Shown here in pieces: positions 26,901 through 39,515 of a stretch of 64,000 nucleotides of DNA. The position numbers and the translations under genes are program-made. The notes beneath the pieces are model-generated. The model saw nothing but the letters and a program-made list of their open reading frames with translations. It searched no databases and was not told the DNA's origin. Source of the DNA: Tetrahymena elliotti 4EA. Taxonomy: Eukaryota; Ciliophora; Oligohymenophorea; Hymenostomatida; Tetrahymenidae. Every line of letters starts with the position of its first letter. Position 1 is the first letter of the stretch. Where the stretch lies: contig JH720297.1 of NCBI GenBank assembly GCA_000231825.2, positions 308,857 through 372,856 of the forward strand, read 5' to 3'.

Positions 26901-27561
26901 TCAATATTGAATTAGAAGGCGATCACAGTAAATGAATTATTTTCTCATAAAAATTATAAATATCAATTTTAATTATAATGAATAATTAGCCTCTCATATT
27001 TACATTAAGAATGATAAGTTTCCAGAGATTATAGAACCCAAGAAACAGTACAAATTAAACTCTTTGTTAAGTTACACAAAAACGCCTTACAGTTTGATTA
27101 ATGCAAATGTTCAAGGAAGTATAAATGGAAATGAATTCTTCTTTACAATTTTTATTCCTAATTTACTTCCAAGATACGTTCATTTTTATGAACCTTCTAA
27201 TAATATGTTATATTTCAGATAAAAATGGAGATAAAAAAGAGACCAAATCATCAAGAGTGATTAATTTGCTCTCAACAAAAGAGTTATTCGTACTCCATAA
27301 TATTTCAAAAGATACTTCCCTCAATTTTAAGAAAATATGTCTCTTGATGACTTTATATACCACAATAAGAGTAACACAAATGTATTAAATTACAAGCTTA
27401 GAGGAACTGTAGAACTTGATATACCTAGTATTGAGTACATGGTTAAATTTATTGTTAGACCTAATTTCACTGCTGTGATTCAAATTATTCCTTACTCAGG
27501 ATATTTAAATACAGCAAAAGCTCTTATCGATCATTTTGTTTTCATTTTTGGTTAACAATGA
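23901..27561 (+). CDS. Clathrin-adaptor-like protein: VHS/ENTH-like N-terminus plus AP-2 alpha-like appendage
   Basis: Predicted endocytic or TGN/endosome sorting adaptor. Start MSDQGAINQDF at 23901; about ten short introns; stop TGA 27559-27561. An all-helical N-terminal domain up to about 24640 (EIYSPILQVVQEIIGDD, KLLAIRVILLINQLDLSKQF, then FLATTW) fits the VHS/ENTH superhelix. A second helical segment (24838-25207) could be GAT-like. A Gln/Gly/Phe/Asn-rich region (25260-26400) full of DF and GFG repeats follows, like the flexible arms of adaptors. The C-terminus (26530-27555) matches the bilobal appendage: KCDLFFGNKTIYNVENF in the Ig-like lobe, then MLYFRQKWRQ and RYFPQF in the platform lobe. 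The appendage call is firm, the N-terminal call moderate. GGA proteins pair a VHS domain with a single-lobe ear, so this is GGA-like but not identical. The end of the last exon is clear. Confidence 0.8.
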
Positions 27562-28330
27562 TTTCAAATAAAATTATAAATTAATTTTAGGCAATTTTTT
27601 AAGTGTGTTTATAAATATGTTTTTGTGAAAATCATTTTTGAAATACTCTGAATCGATAAAATATAAATTTTTTCTTTTTTTTATCTAAACCTGTCTAAAG
27701 AAATATATTTCAATCAAAATAAAAAATAGTTATGAATTGAATTGTTTCCAATTTAAATAGATTTAATATTAAATACTTTTCTAAATAATTAGTAAATTGA
27801 TTATTTTTTAATAGGATTAGTTTAGTTTTTTGTTAGTAAATTTAATTAGAAGATAACAATTTAGAATAAATATTTCTAATTTAATTATCTCTTTTTGATG
27901 TATGTAGCTTTTTATGGTTATTAATTTTATTGCGTTAATTAGAAGTTAAAATGATATTGAAAGTTATTAGAATACACCTATTAATTAGACAAACAATAAT
28001 TATTTTACATTCATTGATGGCAAAAAAAGGTGTTTGAATTATTAAATATTATTTAGTGCTTATTAAATTTGATTAAAATGAAGATTTCAAATAAAATTTT
28101 ATGAATATTTCTCAAAAAATAAATGAACTGTAAAAATGTAAATTTTAGAAGATAATTAAATGAGTTTAGTTAAATTGAAATTTAGGAATAAATCGTTTAG
28201 CTCTTAAGATATAAAAGCTTAAATAAATAAAATAATATGTACAAATTTAAAATAAATAAGAAACAGCTATTTAAAATAAATGAATTTAAATGATTAATTT
28301 TCTATCAAGAGAGGTAGAATATTATTATTT
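27562..28330. other. Convergent intergenic region, AT-rich
   Basis: Lies between the 3' ends of the adaptor gene (plus) and a membrane-protein gene (minus). Nothing recognisable beyond A/T-rich sequence; it should hold both polyadenylation regions. Confidence 0.6.
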
Positions 28331-31300
28331 TCAATTTGGATCATCTGGAAAAGCATCGAATTCTTTTTAGTTAGAGTCTTACTCTTTTAGATTGGCTTCT
28401 GTAAATTATTTGCATTAAGAGTGGTTAAGGTTTTCTAAATCAACATCATATACAAATAAAGATTAATTTAATGAGATTTAAGCCAAATTATTTTTAAAGC
28501 TTTTTGATAAATCATATCCAGACAAGTTTTAACATATAAGTTTGGGTTATTCAAATTAATTATTTTATCTAGAACTCTTTTTTTCAAAACATATTTGTTG
28601 ATCAAAGTTTTTCTTTTGATTAATATTTTATGAATTAGATAAGTTAGAATCTAAGTATTCTTCTTGTATGTTTTCTATGTTAGCTTTACACTTCTAAGTA
28701 GATTTTGTTACTTAATTAGATGAATGACTTTTAGTTTATGAATTTTTCGATTTGCTTTGAGAGATACTGCTTTCTTCACTACTATCAGAACTACTATTAT
28801 AAGATTATTTATCTTTTATCTGCTAATTTTACTCTTGTATTAAACCCCCCTTCATATTATTAAATAATGATAGCCTTGCAGGTTTATTAGTTGAAGAGCT
28901 TGTAAATATATAGGGATTCTTTTAATATTAAGAAACATTCTCATCTATTGGTTTTTCTTCTGGGGATAAACATTCATTAACAAATTAATTTTTTGATGGC
29001 GGTTTAGGTATACAGTTATAAATACCATCACATTGGTGTAAGTTATTTTTAGATTTTTATTTTGACTTTATTATTTAGTTTAAATCTAAATCATCTAACT
29101 ATTTCGACCCAATATTCTCGTAAACTGTTTTAGATGCATTTCTCATTGGAGTAGACTTAGGTGTTTCTGATTGACCTTCAATAATTTTAGAGAGTTCAAA
29201 TATTTCTCTCAATTCAGTTCCTAACTCCTTAACCAATTACCTGCTTACTCTTTTTAAAATTGATTAATATTTGTTGGTATAAAAAAGTAAAATTTACTTA
29301 TCTTGCAAGTGTTAAGGTCTGATATTCTCATATGCCTTATGTAATTTCTAGTATTAATAAAAATTTCATTTCAAATTATTATTTTAAATAATAAATTGTC
29401 ATGTAAAATATCTATTTACTTCATATGCTTCAATGTTATCGTATTGTAGTTTTTTGCAGAATAGAGACTCTTGTTGAGATTCAGCTTTATTAATAGAATT
29501 ATTTACTTTGCTTCTATTTAGAGTTTCAGATTTACGGTGCTTGATTTACAAATTACGAAGACTTAACGTTTAGAGAAAGTCATCGTTTTTTTATATCAAA
29601 GGTTTCTGGCTAAAATTAAATAGAATGAGTTGATTTTCATCAAGCAAAATTTTCTTAATTTTTTCAATTTCTTGCAATTTATCAAGTATAATATAAATGT
29701 CTAAATCTTTTTGAGAGAATTCTCTTGCTTTCTCAATCAAAAAATTCTCTTCATTGTTGAAACACTTCCCGCAAGTTAAAAGCCTCAAGAAATACCATAT
29801 TTTGACAGTAATTTTCTTGCTTCTGTTAATAATAATTCTGAATTATTCTACTAAAAAATCTTTTTTATTCTTGAAGCCAATCTCTTTGAAATAAACTAAA
29901 TTTTATATGATATTTGATGACTAAAAAAAATTTGTTTTATTCATTATTGAGTCTTAATGTTTAAGTATGCTTGAGTGGCCTTTTTTAGCAACAGGACTTT
30001 CTTGCTCATCAAGCTCGTTATTTCCATTATTTAAATTTGTAAAAACTGATTATTTCTTCTTCTTAATATTAGTGTAATATTAATTTTGGATATTTTCTTA
30101 GAATAATTAGAGTTATTTCACAGAATCTTTTCTTTGATGTTAAAATTTTTAAGCAATACGTGAGATTAAAGGATCGTCTTTTGATGCTTTATTCTTAGGT
30201 TCATAGTTTAAATTACCATTTATCTGTTTTTAAGGCTGCTAATCTTCAGCCACTTTGTCTATACTCTCATTTTATTAGATTTCTGAATTCTTTTATTCTA
30301 GATTTTATATGGTGTTATCTTCAATTTCTTATAAATTTTTGAGAGATCGAGGTGTGATTTTAGGGGATTCGCTTTTTTAATTAATTGGCTTTTTTAGAGG
30401 GAGACTTTTAAATATTGATCTCTCGTTTTCTATAATTTGCGATGCTTATTTACTTTCTTTTTCTTAATTTAATTCCTATTTTAAGGTAACCATTTGTATT
30501 GATTATTTCTTTATTTTGAAAGGTTCTTTTTGTTTCGAAGTGATACTTTGAACTTTTTTATTATCAATTATTTCCTGTTGGGATTTCATATTTTTTATGT
30601 TGCAATTGTTAAAGTTAAAATTATAAAGCTTATTCGCTATTTCTATTGTAAATTAAAAACTATTATACTTAGTTACAAAAAACCCTGCTACTGTTAAAAT
30701 AAATTTGATTAGACCTCCAAATTAAATCATAACATTTGAAAACTTTTAATATTATCTTTTCATGTTAATTGTTTCTGGACTTCTTGTGATATAAGTTATT
30801 TGGTATTCTTTATTTGTGCTCTCTATAATAAAATTTTCTTTGACATCTCTGTATTCTTGCATAATCAAATCTATGTTATCGAACTCCTAATTAATCAGAC
30901 TATTTTCATCACTTTGTATGTGTGCAGGTTTGAACAATACTTAAGCCTATTTAAAGACTTTAAAAGGAACAAACGAGAAAGACAGTTCTTCACTCAAGTA
31001 TTTATTATAAAATTTTCCCATTTAATTCAAATTAATAGAGTAATTTGTATGATAAATATTCACTTTAAATTATTAATTTTTATCTTAAAAAGATTTTATT
31101 TCTCCACTAGTAGCACATCTATCGAAATTCCATTACTTACTCACCTCATCACATTCTATTACACTTATTCTCAAAAAATTAAAAGCCTCGCTTGTAGACT
31201 GCCCCTGTAAAACAATCTTGAATTGTTCACTATTCAACATTAAATTATTTATGAAAAATAAATTATGTATTTTTATCATAAATATTGTTAAGTGTAAACA

Positions 31301-32465
31301 GTTTCGATATCTCAAATAAAATATTTATTATACTTTGCTATTCTCAAATTTAAAAATTTGATGTCCAATAAAAAAATTTTGGTTGCTTAGATTTCCATGA
31401 AGTAATTAAGATATTTGATAAATTATTCAAAAAGTTGGTTATATCTGAAAATTAAATTACATTGTCGAAATGCATAAATAATCATAAAAATACTAAATTT
31501 CTAGTTATTCAAAGCTTTTACAATTTGTGACGCAAAAAAGATTTGAATTTTGTTTAATTTGTTTGTTTTTTAAGTAATAGTTAGATTAATGACAAATTAA
31601 AAAATAAATTTGCTAGCTTGTTTATAAAGTTTGAGATAGAGTATAAGAGATAGCAAAAAGAGACAGGCTATATTAGCTCTTACATTCATTTATTGAGAAA
31701 TAGATTTAATTTTATGTAACATTATTTGATATTATTAAAAATGGTTTTTTGAATCTTTAAAACAAATGTTTTTTTTTACCTTGGGCATATTAGATTCTGA
31801 AGTCCTATTCTATTTATAGTGTCAATAACTTCTTCATTTAGATTTTCAATGTTTTGTTGTTAGCATTTCTACATAGGAATAGCACTAAATTATTAATTCT
31901 TACTTTAATTTTTGTTCTATACATATCTAATAAAAATAAATATTCAGAATTATGATTTTAGTAGAGAATATTAAAATTATTTTTTATGATATGATCAAAG
32001 CTTGAATATTTAATGAATAACTTTGAAAAGAGAATAAGAATAAAAATCCATATCTAATTTTATTTACCCTTATTCGACTTTAATCGCAAAGTAAGGAATA
32101 TTAGCAAAAGAAATATCATCACTTTATTGAATATTTATTGCAAAGAAAAAGTTATTCTAATTTAACTCTAATATAGCAGGATTAGGATCATATTCATTTT
32201 ATGAGTTTATCTGCAAATTTTCTTGCTTGAGATAGTCAATAAATACTATTATCAAAGCAAAAAATAGAATTTATTATTTTCTACTATTAAAAAAGATAAA
32301 ATTACTATTCCAACATAGAGTTGCTATCAAAAGCAAACTCATAATACTTATAATAGCTCCCAAGTAAGATTAATAATGAGTCTTTTTATCTAAATTTAAA
32401 CTAATTGGAGTACCAAATAAGTCAAATTATTTAATTAGTTTGCCCTAGTTTGAAAGAAAAGCCAT
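28331..32465 (-). CDS. Ciliate multi-copy membrane protein, paralogue 1
   Basis: Member of a repeated membrane-protein family; function unknown. Start MAFLSNQGKLIKQFDLFG at 32465; stop at 28331 after EFDAFPDDPN. An N-terminal DLFGTPISLNLDKKTHYQSY precedes a first TM helix (IISIMSLLLIATLCW). A luminal or extracellular domain follows (about 32200-30800) with FFFAINIQQSDDISF and a Cys/Ser-rich part (ECDEVSKQWNFDRC). A second TM helix (FGGLIKFILTVAGFF) near 30700 leads to a cytosolic tail with IANKLYNFNF and the signature DLDIYIILDKLQEIEK near 29680. The tail is then Gln/Asn/Ser-rich and low in complexity. Several introns interrupt the luminal part; exact edges were not resolved. The same blocks appear in the paralogues at 36419-39515 and 40854-44444, all on this strand, so the three form a local duplication array. 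Confidence 0.78.
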
Positions 32466-33713
32466 AGTTTAATTTGGAGGCAAATATCTAATTTATCTAC
32501 TTTTTGCTCAAAACTAATATACTAAATAATTAAATTTAATTATTGGCTGTATATATAAATATAAATACTTGGTTTTAATAATTTTAAAATAACCATCAAT
32601 CTCAACTTTACAATTCTTTACTTTCTACATTTTTCATCTCATATTCAAATTTTCATTATGATAGTAAATCAAATTATGCATTCCTTTACTCATTACTTAC
32701 TAAAAAAGTAGAAATAAAATTTGCTCTCCCTCAATTAACTTTTTAGAATTTTCTCTCTTTATTATTATTTACAAATTATTTAGCTTTATTTAATCTTACT
32801 TTTTGAATTATTCTTATTATGTCTAATTGCAAGAATTAAGAGTTTATCAGAAGAATATTATAACTTTATATTAAAAAATATTTCAATAAAACTAATGCTA
32901 TCAAAAATTATTTTAAATAATGTTATTACAATTTTAGCAAAGTAAGTATATTCATAAATTTTAACAAATTATTAGGTTTTTAATTAATTTGAGTATGTAA
33001 AAAATTAAATTATTACCCACTAAAATCCTATTGAATCTATAATATAACGATCTAAATTTTGTTTATTCTTTCTCATATAAAGAATACAATTTTTTAATTT
33101 TCTTCAATAAATACCCTTTTACCTATTATTCTTATATTTATGATTGCTTTATTCTTGCTAAATTAAAGCTTTGTAAGTTGAGAAATGAAATTCAACTCGA
33201 GAAAAAGTTTCTCTTTTATAATTTTAAAAAATAATATTAATTTTTTAGATGAATCTGTTAAAAATATCCTTTTTTAGTATTTAAAAATTATTTTAATCTA
33301 GAGTATATCAAGAGTTAGTTTTACACAAAATCTAATTTCAATATCTATTTCAGTTAATATTAATTATTTAATTATTTTTTGGTATTCAATTCAATTTTTT
33401 TAATAATATGATCAAATTAATTATTCAAATACAATAAACAAATAGGTAAAATCTTCAAAAAGGATAAAAGATTCCATTTTGATAAATATGAATTCTATAA
33501 TTTAAGTTAATACAAAAACAGAATTTTTAAAGAAATTAAATAAATTGTTTTTAAAATAACTGAATTGATAAATTAATTTATTGATTTAGATATCAAAAAT
33601 TTAGTAAAGATAATACAAATAAATTAAATACAACACACATTCACAAAAATTTGTTTTAGTAGTGTTTTGAATGTTTACAAAAGTTTTTATGCTTTTGATT
33701 TTTATTCCCTCAT
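32466..33713. other. Intergenic, AT-rich
   Basis: Upstream of paralogue 1 and downstream of the EamA transporter. Nothing gene-like seen on either strand. Confidence 0.55.
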
Positions 33714-34673
33714 TCATTAGTTTAAGGTCAGATAACTTCCTGAGACAATGAAAAGGCATCCTATAATACTAAAGATATTTGGTGATATTTTGAATATAAA
33801 AACATCTGCTAAAAAACTAAAAATAACCTAAGTGTAAGATAATGGGATAACAACTGTAGCTTTTTCCAAAAATAATGATTTATTATAAAATATGTTAGCA
33901 CAATATTAGCTGAAACCTGTTCCTAAAAGCATAAATATGTTGTTTAAGTTGACATAGCTCTTTGTTTCATCTCCATTACTCATTATGAATATAGTTGAAG
34001 CAAATATAGTGCAAAAATATAAATACTACAAAAGAACTTATATTGTGACTTTTCCTCCTAATTTTCTTGTTGTAACTATAGAAAAGCTTAAAAAAGCAAC
34101 AAAACCAACTCCATTCAAAAAACCTAGAAATATGTTAGGGCTTTAAGATTAGCTGTAAGAATCAAAGAATAAATTTAAAATGAAAGGAGGCTTGCATACT
34201 AATATGATTCCTATGGCACAAAATATAATACTGTATATTAAATTTTTAGAAAAGTGCTCTTTGAGAATAATTGATGCTAATATTGTTGAACAAATAGGGT
34301 AAGTCATAACTATTGAAGTACAATCTCCCATAGTGAGATACTTAAGCATGGCAACAAAGAAGTAATCCGCAACAAATCCAAAAACAACTCTCTTCAAAAG
34401 TAAGCCATACACTTCTCTATCAGTTGTGTATATTTTTTAATCTCCTTTAACAGCTATCACTGCAGAATTCATTAAGAATGAGCAAACTGACCTTAAACAA
34501 AATATCTACATTGATGAAACATTTGTTATTTTTTTGATAAATGTGCCACTTAAAATAAAGAAAATTCCAGAGACTAACATATACATAATTGCTGTGTATG
34601 TTTTTTTTTCTTCCTCATAATAGTTAACTATTTTCTATGCTTTATGAAAAGCGTTTGTGATAATGCTTGTCAT
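33714..34673 (-). CDS. EamA/DMT-superfamily transporter (SLC35G-like)
   Basis: Ten-TM-type carrier of the drug/metabolite transporter superfamily; substrate unknown. One exon, ATG 34673 to TGA 33714-33716, 319 residues, close to the usual 300. It starts MTSIITNAFHKAQK. Helices alternate through the length: YMLVSGIFFILSGTFIKK, VVFGFVADYFFVAMLKYL, then the EamA signature TYPICSTILASIILKE and IIFCAIGIILVC. A second repeat follows (FLGFLNGVGFVAFLSFSIV, ATVVIPLSYTQVIFSFLADV), ending in GCLFIVSGSYLTLN. Two EamA repeats are thus visible. It lies between two membrane-family paralogues on the same strand but is unrelated to them. SLC35G1-type proteins are the nearest relatives I recall; the family call is solid, the subfamily is not. 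Confidence 0.87.
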
Positions 34674-36418
34674 TTATCTACCTTTTATTTTGCTTTTTGT
34701 TTCTCCAATTATAATTGCAGTCAAATTAAGTTATTTTAAATTTTTCGTTTTTCTTATTTCACAAATAATTTATCAAAAAGTTGTTCAGCAATTTTTTCAA
34801 AATCTTTTGGATTTGTCTTATTAATCTTAAGTGAAAAAATTGTGATCGTAATTGATACAATCTAAATTGACTATTGCTCTAAACAAAAATTATGATTTTT
34901 CCACTTGATTTACTTACAAAAAGGCCATGGATTTTCTATGTTGTAAATAAAAATTAAATTTCAAGGAAATTTAACATAAAAGCCAAGCCAAACATAGATA
35001 TGTATTTTTTAAAATTGGAAATTTACCTATTATTTTGTGAAATTATTTAACACATTTCATACATTTCAATCTGAAATCAAACAATATCATTGAATTTTTC
35101 TTCACTACCTTAATTGCAGCAGCAAAATTTCTAATGGTTAAGATTATTTTTCAAGTATTTGTGGATATAAATCAAATTAGTAAATATTAATTTTATCCTT
35201 GAATACTTAATCAAAAATTATTATCAACCATTTATTTTTATTAGAAAATTAAAAACAAGAAAATAAAAGAGTGCTTCAAATATACATGTAATTGTTTTAA
35301 CAAGAAATTAAAATTATTGATTATTTAATGAAATGATAAATACAAAAAATTTTTAAAAATAAATAAAAAAAAGTGAAGGAAAACCTTGAATTTCGATTTT
35401 TAATTCATATTTAAAATTAAACATTTTAAATTGAACCTAAATATTTAAATCTTAAATATTCATTATATAATTAATTTCTTATTTTTTTGAATTATAAGAA
35501 ATTGAAGTAACTTAATAATTTAAGGGTAGATATTATTGCTTCTGTTTTTATGAATAGTTTTAAAATAATGTTAATAATAGATTTATTTGGAAGTAAAACA
35601 TACAAAAAATAAAAGAAAAATGACCTCCTAATTAAATTTATTATTTTTGTACTTGATTTAAATAGAAAAATGAAAGAATTGTTAATTAATTAACTACAAC
35701 ATATTAACAATAAAATCAGATAAAACAAATAATATTTGATAGAGTTATAAAAAATAAAGTGTTAATGTTTTAAAAGTTAAAATATTTTTTTAATTTTGTT
35801 ATTTTCTTTTTAAATTTAAAATAAAATTTTATTGAATTGGATTTAATTGAAAAAAATATTAAAACTTTTTACAAAATTTAATTAAAAGTTTAAAGTTAGC
35901 TTTTTTTACATTAATTAAAAAGTAGTGATGCTATCAATTAAAATAGCATTTTTTGTGTTTCTTTATCAAAAAAACTTTACTTTTTAAAAAATATCATTTA
36001 TTTTAATTTTTTAAAATTAAATTCCTAAATTTTTGATTAAATCAAAAAACAAAAATATAAAAAAATAATTATTAATGTTGCCAACCTTAAAACCTTAGAG
36101 AAATATTAAATAAATTCGGAAAAAAAAATTGCTTTGGTAATTGAAAAAATATTTTAGAAAGTTTTTCGATTTGAGGTTGAATATGAAAAAAGAGGGTATA
36201 TTTTGAGGTGATTTCTTTTGGCAAAAAATGGTTAAATTACTTTCAGATAATTAAAGGGCGATAAAAGAATATTTTTGATATCAAAAAAGATAAAATAACT
36301 TTATAAAAATGTTGAAATTCCTATAATTGTAATAATTACAAAAACATAGAATATTTTAAATATAAATAGTTTAAAATAAAACAGTATGCCAAATATTTTT
36401 TTAATGTTTTAAAAAAGC
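34674..36418. other. Intergenic, AT-rich
   Basis: About 1.7 kb of almost pure A/T with homopolymer runs, upstream of the EamA gene and downstream of paralogue 2. I see no gene. Confidence 0.6.
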
Positions 36419-36441
36419 TCAAACAAAATTATTTTGTTTGA
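36419..36441. repeat. Perfect inverted repeat at the 3' end of paralogue 2
   Basis: TCAAACAAAAT at 36419-36429 is mirrored by ATTTTGTTTGA at 36431-36441 around a single T. It covers the stop codon (the first TCA) and the last codons of the gene. The transcript could fold at its coding end only as a tight stem, so it may equally be a chance palindrome in A/T-rich DNA. Confidence 0.7.
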
Positions 36442-39400
36442 AGGTTTAAGTAGTTTATTAATTAATAAAAGTGGTTAATTTGTTAGTATCAAATAATTTT
36501 TTTAGTTAAGTGTTTTAGTTTTTTATAAAGTTAATATCTATACAAGGTTTATTTCTATTATTTTCTGATGCTATTTCAAGTTAAATTTCTTATTCTTTCA
36601 TACTGTTGATATCATTTATCTAACTTTCAGAAAACCACTAAGAAGATAATTTAGCTTTAGATACCTTACATTCATTTATTTTTACAATATTGCTTAAACA
36701 ATTTGTTTACATTTATTTTTCCTCTAAAGTTTAGTTGTAATTTACAGATTCATTATTTGAAAGATAGCTTTGTTAAATTAATGAAACTTCGTTTCCATCA
36801 TTTTATTGAACATTCAAAAACAATTGGTTTGGTGCTAATTTTTTATTTGATTGATCAGAACCAAGAAGTTGGTTCAAATTTTATTAATTAACTTATTGAA
36901 TTTGACACTTTTACTATGAAAATATTTGTAGTAGTTCACTGCCCAGCTCATCAAACAACTTTTAGTTTATTCTATAAAAAATTTTGTTGATTTTAGATAT
37001 TTTTATTTAAGAAATTACTTTGATAAGTTCGGATCTTGGTTCTTCTTTAGGATTAAATAAGCATCAAATAAATTCTAATTTATTCAAAAAAAAAAATTAA
37101 AGAATTTTGAAAACATTAAATTGAAATACTTAATAGGCCTCTACTGATGTAAATTCTTATCTCTCTTTTAATAAGTTATCACCAGAGAGATTTGCTGAAG
37201 AATTTAAAGCAGAGCAACCCAATTTGGTTGATTTATTGAACTCTTTTACTACTTTTTTCTACATATTTAAATCTCTGAAGCTTTTATTCTAATACAATTT
37301 TTACTATTTCCTGATCACTGGCTTTGGGAAAAAATTGAAAAGAGTAAGTTATTCTTAATTTAGAAGCATTTTTTTGATTTTTTCAATTTCTTACAATTTA
37401 TCTAGAATAACATAAATATCTAAATCTCTTTTAGTGAATTGCTAAGCCTTTCTCAGCAAATAGTTTTTTTCTGAATTGCATATTTTACCAAAGGAAATAT
37501 AATTTAAAAAATAGCTAAAAGATGCTTTCATTCTTTAAGATTTAGAGATGATCTATTAAAAATAAGAAGACAATTAATTTTTAAAGGAGTTCACTTATTA
37601 CTAACTACATACAGTAATTTATAGTGTCGATTTATTGTTCAGTTTAACTTGCTCTTAATTCAATTATATCTGAGTAACTTAATTTTATTATTATTCACTT
37701 GATACAAGGAACATCTGTTTTTTATTTTGATAATTTCTTTTTATCTTTTTTATTTAAGGACTCTCTTCATTTTCAGTAAAGGTTTTAATAGCAGAAATTG
37801 TAGAAACAAGTTGATTTGAAGCATTTTTAGATGAAAAGGTACCATTTTTACTATTTTATCTTAATGCCTCAAGATTTATGACATGCGTATCATCTAAATC
37901 ATTTAAATTTTAATTTTTTGTTTCAACTAGATTTTATGTATTTAAAAATTCTTTTTAGGATGATTAATCATCTTTTCTCTCTTTTCTGTCTATTTCTTGA
38001 TTTTTTTTACATTTTTTAGAGCTTAACTCAAAGTCATAGAGCTTATTAGCGAGTTCTAAACGAAACTAAAATTTATTATATTTTGAAACAAATACTTCTA
38101 GTAATAAAAATACACATTTTACTAACCCACCAATTTAATACATTACTTCTGTTAGCTTTTTAAATGATCTATTCACTTTTACAGAATCTAGACTTCTTCT
38201 TAACTATAGCTAAACAAATGGTTAATCACTGTTTAATATATAATTATCCTAAATAATACTAGTTTCAGTAGGATTAAAAGTGATGAAATTCTCTATTGAT
38301 CCACTTGTTTAAAATATTATGTCATTATCTGTGTTGATCTATGTATCCTTCACAAATAATTCTACATTTTTAAATGTGTTGTAAGGAGAGAATTAAACAG
38401 TTTGCTAATCCTATATATACGGACTTGCATAGTTAGTTTTTTCTTGGGGGTTAATATTAAAACTAGTAGTATATATAAGTAACTTTGGGTATTTCACGGA
38501 CTAAATGTAACTCTAAAAATATTCATCTGATCCACAATTTTAAGGTCTCCACAAATTTTAACTCATATTGAGCTCTGATTAGCTGCATCTAGTAACCATA
38601 ATTCTGATAAACGAAAACTTTTCATTTGTATAAATTCCCTCAACTTCCAAATTTTGGTTAAGCCTTAGTTATAATTTTTAAAAAGGTTACTTTGATTTTC
38701 AATAATTATTAGCAAAAATGATTGACTATTGTAAAAATATTCCTGTCTTAAATTAAAAAATTAGTAAAGTTAAGCAAGTAATCAAAATTTAAGCCAGCCA
38801 CTCCCTTTTTGAAAACTCGTTAAATATTTATTGAAATTATTAATAACTTTTAAATAGAAAATTATAATGTTCTATTCATTTATTTTATGTTTTCTAAACA
38901 CTAGAAATAATTTTTAAAAGAAAATATTTTACTAAGGGCAGATGAAGTTTTTTCCAGCTGAAAGGATTTTCATTTTATTAAATTATTCTTCTCCTATTAA
39001 TTAAAAATGCTCATATCGGCATGGTTCCATTATGACTTAAGTTGCTACCTTTATCCTCTTCTCTTGATTCATTGCATAAGTTCTAATAAAAATTCCATTA
39101 TGAAATATAATATTCAAATCAGAGTTACGTCTGTAGAACAGTAATGTTAAATAATGGATTAGTAGTAAAATCGCTTTTAGGTTATTCAAATCCAAGAGCA
39201 AACATAAATGACTTTGATGAGAGAACCAATTTTTGTGGTTTTTGTGAGTAAATTTCTTCTTTTTAAAACTAAATATTGCTTTTAGTAACATATCCCATGA
39301 AGACTTTTAAAAGAGAAAACAAATAAATAAATAAACATATTGATTTAGTTATTTAAATTCATACTGTCTCTGAAAAATAGCACAACAAATAATATGCCAA

Positions 39401-39515
39401 CTAAGCTTGCAAAAGATCCAACTAATGTATTATAGTGAGTATTTTTATTCAAAACAAGACTTACAGGAACTCCAAACAAGTCTATTTTCTTGACATATTT
39501 TATTATGTTTTCCAT
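36419..39515 (-). CDS. Ciliate multi-copy membrane protein, paralogue 2
   Basis: Same family as 28331-32465 and 40854-44444. Start MENIIKYVKKIDLFG at 39515, with IDLFGVPVSLVLNKNTHY and a TM helix (ASLVGILFVVLFF). The luminal block FALGFEQPKSDFTTNPLFNI (about 39210-39130) is nearly identical to that of paralogue 3. A second TM (YQIGGLVKCVFLLLEVF) near 38130 is followed by KYNKFQFRLELANKLYDF and, near 37400, DLDIYVILDKLQEIEK. The Gln/Asn-rich tail (LFDELGSELLQIFSQQK onward) stays open for about 170 codons and ends at TGA 36419-36421. An alternative reading ending at 36874 was discarded because the longer frame keeps the ELG motif shared with paralogue 3. Intron edges are approximate. Function unknown. 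Confidence 0.75.

Noticed and set aside
30800..31210. 136-codon plus-strand open frame
   Set aside because: It is antisense to the luminal and TM exons of membrane paralogue 1, whose frame is supported by its two paralogues.
36703..36891. 62-codon plus-strand open frame
   Set aside because: Antisense to the Gln/Asn-rich tail of membrane paralogue 2.
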